Assembly (NCBI GenBank): GCA_027352645.1
Contig: DAIEIL010000078.1
Coordinates: 1 to 16,600 of the forward strand
Direction of reading: 5' to 3'
Length of the DNA: 16,600 bases
Source of the DNA: Rhodobiaceae bacterium
GTDB lineage: Bacteria; Pseudomonadota; Alphaproteobacteria; Parvibaculales; Parvibaculaceae
A program made the position numbers and the translations under genes. The stretch's first letter is position 1, and each line of letters opens with the position of its first letter. Below are positions 13,713-16,600 of the stretch, one piece after another. The notes beneath the pieces were generated by a model. The model saw only the letters and a program-made list of their open reading frames with translations, had not been told where the DNA came from and did no database searches.

Positions 13713-15019
13713 AACAGACCGCGCTGTCGGGGCTCGCCAACGGCGAAGAATACGAGCGTAAAAGCCGCGCTCAGCATCAGCGTCGAAATCGAGAAGACGG
13801 CGACGAATGAAGAACTGTCGGCAATGAGACCGCCGAGCAGCGGCCCGACTGCCATCATCGAGGAGGTCGCCGTGTTCAGGATGGCGATCCGCATGGCCAG
13901 ATCCTCGCGTGCGCCGAATTCGAGGATCATGTTCTGCGTGCTGTTCTGAAAGCCCGCCTGGCCGGCGCCGAGTCCGGCGAAGACGGCAACGAGCGGCCAG
14001 AGCGAGTGCATGCCTATCAGCACCAGGGTCGAGAGTGCCCAGAGGCCGACCGAGGCGAGGAAGACGATGCGGTTGCCGATGCGGTCGGCGAGCGATCCCC
14101 AGATCAGATTGGCGCCGGTTTGCGAAAGGAGGAAGGCCGTCGATAGTACGCCGAGCGTCGTGCCGGAGAGGCCGATCGCCTTGCCGGCGTAAAGCACATA
14201 GAAGGGCACGGCGAGTGTTCCGAGTGCGGCAAGGCTTGATGCGACGACGAAGCGCGCAAGCTCGCGGTCGCCGCGCAAGATGTCCGGGATTTCGCGAAGG
14301 CGCAGCAGAAAGCTTGTGCGTGGCCGCACTTCGGGCGAGTCGGGTTCTCGGACCAGCATAAGCATGGTGAGGCCGATGGAGGTCAGCGCGAAGGCGGCCA
14401 GGAAGGTCGTCGCATAGCCGTTGCCGAGCGCGTGAGCCTCGACAAAATATTTGCCGCCGATATAGGCGACGCCGGCAGCCGTGAGCCCTGCGGCAAAATT
14501 GCGGAAGCCGGTGAGCCGGCCGCGCAGTCTGAGCGGGATCACCTTTGCCATCAGCAGCTGGAAGATAACCGACTGCACACCGTTGAAGAGACCGAAGAGA
14601 CAGAGAAAAACGCAGGCGAAAATCAACGCCCAGTGGTCGGGCAGAAAATATCCGCTGAGCGCGAGGCCCAGTACGCCACCGCGCATGCCCCAGCCGACGA
14701 GAAGACCCATCGACAGCACGCGTTTCCTGTGTTCGACCAGCGTCGCCCCGAGCGTCGAGGAGAGCGCATTGCCTAGCCACTGCGAGGCGAGCGCAAGGCC
14801 GACCGCGAATTCGGAACCGGAGAGAAGATAGATATAGGCCGGTACGAAAGTCGGCGCCGTAACCAGGCGAAAACCCGTTTGCCCCAAAAGACCGTGCGCA
14901 AGATTGGCCGCATAGTTGCGGCGAAGATTGCGTTCGACCTCCGCATGGTAAGCCTCTTCGGCTGCAAGGCGCGCGCCCGACTCTTCTGTTCGCGCAAGGT
15001 CCGGCCCGGCATCCATCAT
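13706..15019 (-). CDS. MFS transporter
   Basis: A 437-residue polytopic inner-membrane protein of the major facilitator superfamily, with about 12 membrane segments spread over residues 37-430 and a long charged cytoplasmic N-terminus (1-36). The motif-A-like loop GSLADRIGNR (308-317) lies between the second-half helices. A central hydrophilic loop (about 223-255) divides the halves. The substrate is not deducible. Tandem ATGs at 15019 and 15016 are possible starts; GGAGG (15023-15027) with 3-6 bases spacing fits either. Its promoter and a palindrome lie just upstream (15065-15110). The gene converges on the dikinase-like gene, sharing 7 bases at the stops. Confidence 0.9.
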   Translation of the reverse strand: MMDAGPDLARTEESGARLAAEEAYHAEVERNLRRNYAANLAHGLLGQTGFRLVTAPTFVPAYIYLLSGSEFAVGLALASQWLGNALSSTLGATLVEHRKRVLSMGLLVGWGMRGGVLGLALSGYFLPDHWALIFACVFLCLFGLFNGVQSVIFQLLMAKVIPLRLRGRLTGFRNFAAGLTAAGVAYIGGKYFVEAHALGNGYATTFLAAFALTSIGLTMLMLVREPDSPEVRPRTSFLLRLREIPDILRGDRELARFVVASSLAALGTLAVPFYVLYAGKAIGLSGTTLGVLSTAFLLSQTGANLIWGSLADRIGNRIVFLASVGLWALSTLVLIGMHSLWPLVAVFAGLGAGQAGFQNSTQNMILEFGAREDLAMRIAILNTATSSMMAVGPLLGGLIADSSSFVAVFSISTLMLSAAFTLVFFAVGEPRQRGLFH

Positions 15020-15064
15020 GGTCCTCCCACCGCCGGCGTTCTTTTTATTCGACCGGCCGGAGCC

Positions 15065-15094
15065 TTTATAGACCCGATGTTCGGTTCCGGTCAG
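15065..15094 (-). promoter_or_regulatory. Candidate promoter of the MFS gene
   Basis: On the reverse strand CTGACC (15089-15094, 4/6 of the -35 consensus) is followed after 18 bases by TATAAA (15065-15070), a near-consensus -10. It lies 46 bases before the ATG at 15019. Assigned by eye. Confidence 0.5.
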
Positions 15095-15110
15095 TGTTCA
15101 ATTTTGAACA
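15095..15110. promoter_or_regulatory. Perfect palindrome abutting the MFS promoter
   Basis: TGTTCAATTTTGAACA has exact 7-base arms about a central TT. It begins directly behind the candidate -35 at 15089-15094 and ends 2 bases from the stop codon of rlmJ. AT-rich with a tight spacer, it looks like a dimeric regulator site rather than a terminator. The regulator is not encoded in the window as far as I can see. Confidence 0.55.
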
Positions 15111-15111
15111 A

Positions 15112-15948
15112 TCAGGATTTCAGCCATTCAACACGGGCCCGCGCGCCGGGGCCTTGCGCGAGTCTTTCCGCGAGCCAGCCATAAAGATCGGCGAGTGTGT
15201 CTTTCAGTGTCCAGGGCGGATTGACGATGACGAGGCCGCAGCCCGACATGCGCGCCGGATCGACGGCGCGGATATAGAGTTCGGCCATCAGCGTCTTGGC
15301 GGGGCCGCTCCGTTCGAGCGCGTCGAGGAAGGCGCCGGAGACGCTGGGGTCCTTGATCGGGTACCAGATGAGATAGGTGCCCGTCGCCCATCGTGCCGTC
15401 GCATCGTCGAGACCTTCGAGCAGCACGTCGAATTCGTTGCGCGCCTCGAAAGGCGGATCGATGAGGACAAGGCCGCGGCGCTCCTTCGGAGGCAGCATCG
15501 CCCTCAGCGCCGTATAGCCGTTCATCTCATGAACGCTGACCTGCGGGTCGCGGCTGAAAAGCGCCTTGAGGCTTGCAGCATCGTCCGGGTGCAGCTCGCA
15601 AAAGGCGAAGCGGTCGCCGTCCCGCGCGAGTTCGCGCGCGATGAGGGGCGAGCCCGGATAGGACGAGGGGGAAGGGCCGATGCAGCCGAGCCGGGCGAGT
15701 GCCGCAAGGTAGGGAGCGAGCGCAGGATGCGGTGAAGCATCCGCCATGATGCGCGCGATGCCGTCATGAAATTCGCCGGTCTTTTGCGCTTCTTCGCCGT
15801 GAAGGTCGGTGAGGCCCGTGCCGGCATGCGTGTCGAGCAGGAAGAAGGGCTTCTCCTTCTGCTTCATGTGCTCAATGACCAGTGCGAGCGCGGAATGCTT
15901 CATCACATCGGCGAAGTTTCCGGCGTGATAGGCGTGACGGTAGTTCAA
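15112..15948 (-). CDS. rlmJ: 23S rRNA (adenine(2030)-N6)-methyltransferase RlmJ
   Basis: A 278-residue SAM-dependent N6-adenine methyltransferase that modifies A2030 of 23S rRNA. The family-specific start NYRHAYHAGNFADVMKH (2-18), the SAM-binding FLLDTHAGTGL (36-46), the catalytic DPPF (164-167) and YLIWYPIKD (192-200) are all present; length is normal (about 280). The start is a TTG at 15948, which gives the right N-terminus; no ATG lies nearby. AGGAG (15958-15962, reverse strand) is 9 bases upstream, and the TTG overlaps the TGA of the upstream MFS gene (15945-15948), so it is translationally coupled. Its stop lies 2 bases beyond a palindrome serving the next promoter. Confidence 0.95.
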   Translation of the reverse strand: MNYRHAYHAGNFADVMKHSALALVIEHMKQKEKPFFLLDTHAGTGLTDLHGEEAQKTGEFHDGIARIMADASPHPALAPYLAALARLGCIGPSPSSYPGSPLIARELARDGDRFAFCELHPDDAASLKALFSRDPQVSVHEMNGYTALRAMLPPKERRGLVLIDPPFEARNEFDVLLEGLDDATARWATGTYLIWYPIKDPSVSGAFLDALERSGPAKTLMAELYIRAVDPARMSGCGLVIVNPPWTLKDTLADLYGWLAERLAQGPGARARVEWLKS

Positions 15949-16600
15949 GCGGACCTGCTCCTGACGACGAGAAGACCGGCGAGTCCGCCGGTCGTGATGA
16001 TCGCGCCCACATAAAATGTCGCCGCAGGTCCATAGCCTTGCCAGAGCGTTCCGGCAATGGCACTGGCGGCCAGAAGGATCCCGCCGCAGATGAGATTGAA
16101 AATGCCGAAGGCGCTGCCCCGAAGCGCGGATGGCGCGGCATCGGCCACCAGCGTCGAGAGAAGTCCTTGCGTGAGGCCCATATGGAGACCCCAGAGCGCC
16201 ACGCCAGCAAAGACGATGATGGGCGTCGTGCCTTCTGCGAGCACGATATCGGCGGCGATGAGTACCGCGAAGCCAAGCGCGAGGAGCGAGCGCCGGTCGA
16301 GCCTGTCGGCGAGCAGTCCCGCCGGATAGGCCGCCAGCGTATAGACGCCGCTCATCACCACCATGACGAGTGGCACATAGGCGATGGCAAGGCCCGAGGA
16401 TTGCGCGCGGAGCACCAGAAAGGCCTCCGAGAAGCGCGCAAGCGTCAGAACGCCAGCGACTGCCACGACGCCCCAATAGTGCCTGTCGAGTTCACGGAGG
16501 TCTGCGAAGCGGAAGGGGGCCTTGGCTTTCCCGTCGCGATGTTCAGGCTCGCGCACTGCGAAGATGAGCACGAGAACGGCGACGATGGCGGGCACCGTCG
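15945..16600 (-). CDS. MFS transporter, C-terminal part (right edge)
   Basis: The last 217 residues of an MFS transporter whose beginning is outside the window. It shows about seven hydrophobic segments, starting with the end of helix 6 (PAIVAVLVLIF), the central loop with VREPEHRDG, and the motif-A-like loop GLLADRLDRRS between helices of the second half. The rest of the second half ends in a short basic tail (RSRSA). The GTG seen at 16595 is probably an internal valine, since the frame stays open to the edge. The stop overlaps the TTG start of rlmJ by 3 bases of TTGA. Resembles the class of MFS proteins next to rlmJ in some alphaproteobacteria only by general form; substrate not known. Confidence 0.88.
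   Translation of the reverse strand, partial: TVPAIVAVLVLIFAVREPEHRDGKAKAPFRFADLRELDRHYWGVVAVAGVLTLARFSEAFLVLRAQSSGLAIAYVPLVMVVMSGVYTLAAYPAGLLADRLDRRSLLALGFAVLIAADIVLAEGTTPIIVFAGVALWGLHMGLTQGLLSTLVADAAPSALRGSAFGIFNLICGGILLAASAIAGTLWQGYGPAATFYVGAIITTGGLAGLLVVRSRSA

Noticed and set aside
13269..14780. 503-residue minus-strand frame spanning the dikinase end and MFS gene
   Set aside because: It is an off-frame reading of the MFS gene, with Arg-rich low-quality composition.

Overview
The window is a GC-rich stretch of bacterial chromosome with tightly packed genes and strong codon bias, which also produces long antisense open frames. The gene content fits a Gram-negative proteobacterium: an RND efflux pump, the monofunctional transglycosylase MtgA, the rRNA methyltransferase RlmJ and a Tat-type signal. 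The overall style suggests an alphaproteobacterium, perhaps of the Hyphomicrobiales/Parvibaculum kind; this is inference and no marker here proves it. I see no rRNA, tRNA, CRISPR array, insertion sequence or phage gene.

Layout. (1) 1-2663: an RND pump gene (cut by the left edge) and its periplasmic adaptor run leftward. Diverging from them are a DUF1348/NTF2-like gene and a TetR-type repressor gene. A 14-bp-arm dyad lies between the two units and overlaps candidate promoters in both directions, so the TetR protein probably controls both. (2) 2664-4935: a sequence closely resembling a Fur box precedes a two-gene iron unit, a polytopic NosR/CcoG-like Fe-S membrane protein and a P19-type periplasmic iron-binding protein. 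It ends in a bidirectional terminator shared with a small glycine-zipper lipoprotein gene. (3) 5338-6108: mtgA. (4) 6123-9980: a GMC flavoprotein oxidoreductase and a small Tat-signal partner on the minus strand, divergent across a 391-bp gap from an aldehyde dehydrogenase that ends in a strong terminator. (5) 10023-13712: the most unusual part. A possible Pho box precedes a 645-residue protein with an uncharacterised N-terminal region and a PhoU/DUF47-like C-terminal domain. Three bases later comes a pyruvate-phosphate-dikinase-like protein that keeps the ATP-grasp and phosphohistidine domains but has no PEP/pyruvate barrel. (6) 13706-16600: an MFS transporter gene with its own promoter and a perfect 16-bp palindrome, then rlmJ (TTG start) translationally coupled to a second MFS gene cut by the right edge.

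The best candidate for an undescribed system is the pair in (5). It looks like an ATP-dependent histidine phosphotransfer enzyme whose usual acceptor domain is missing, coupled to a PhoU-domain partner and possibly linked to phosphate status.
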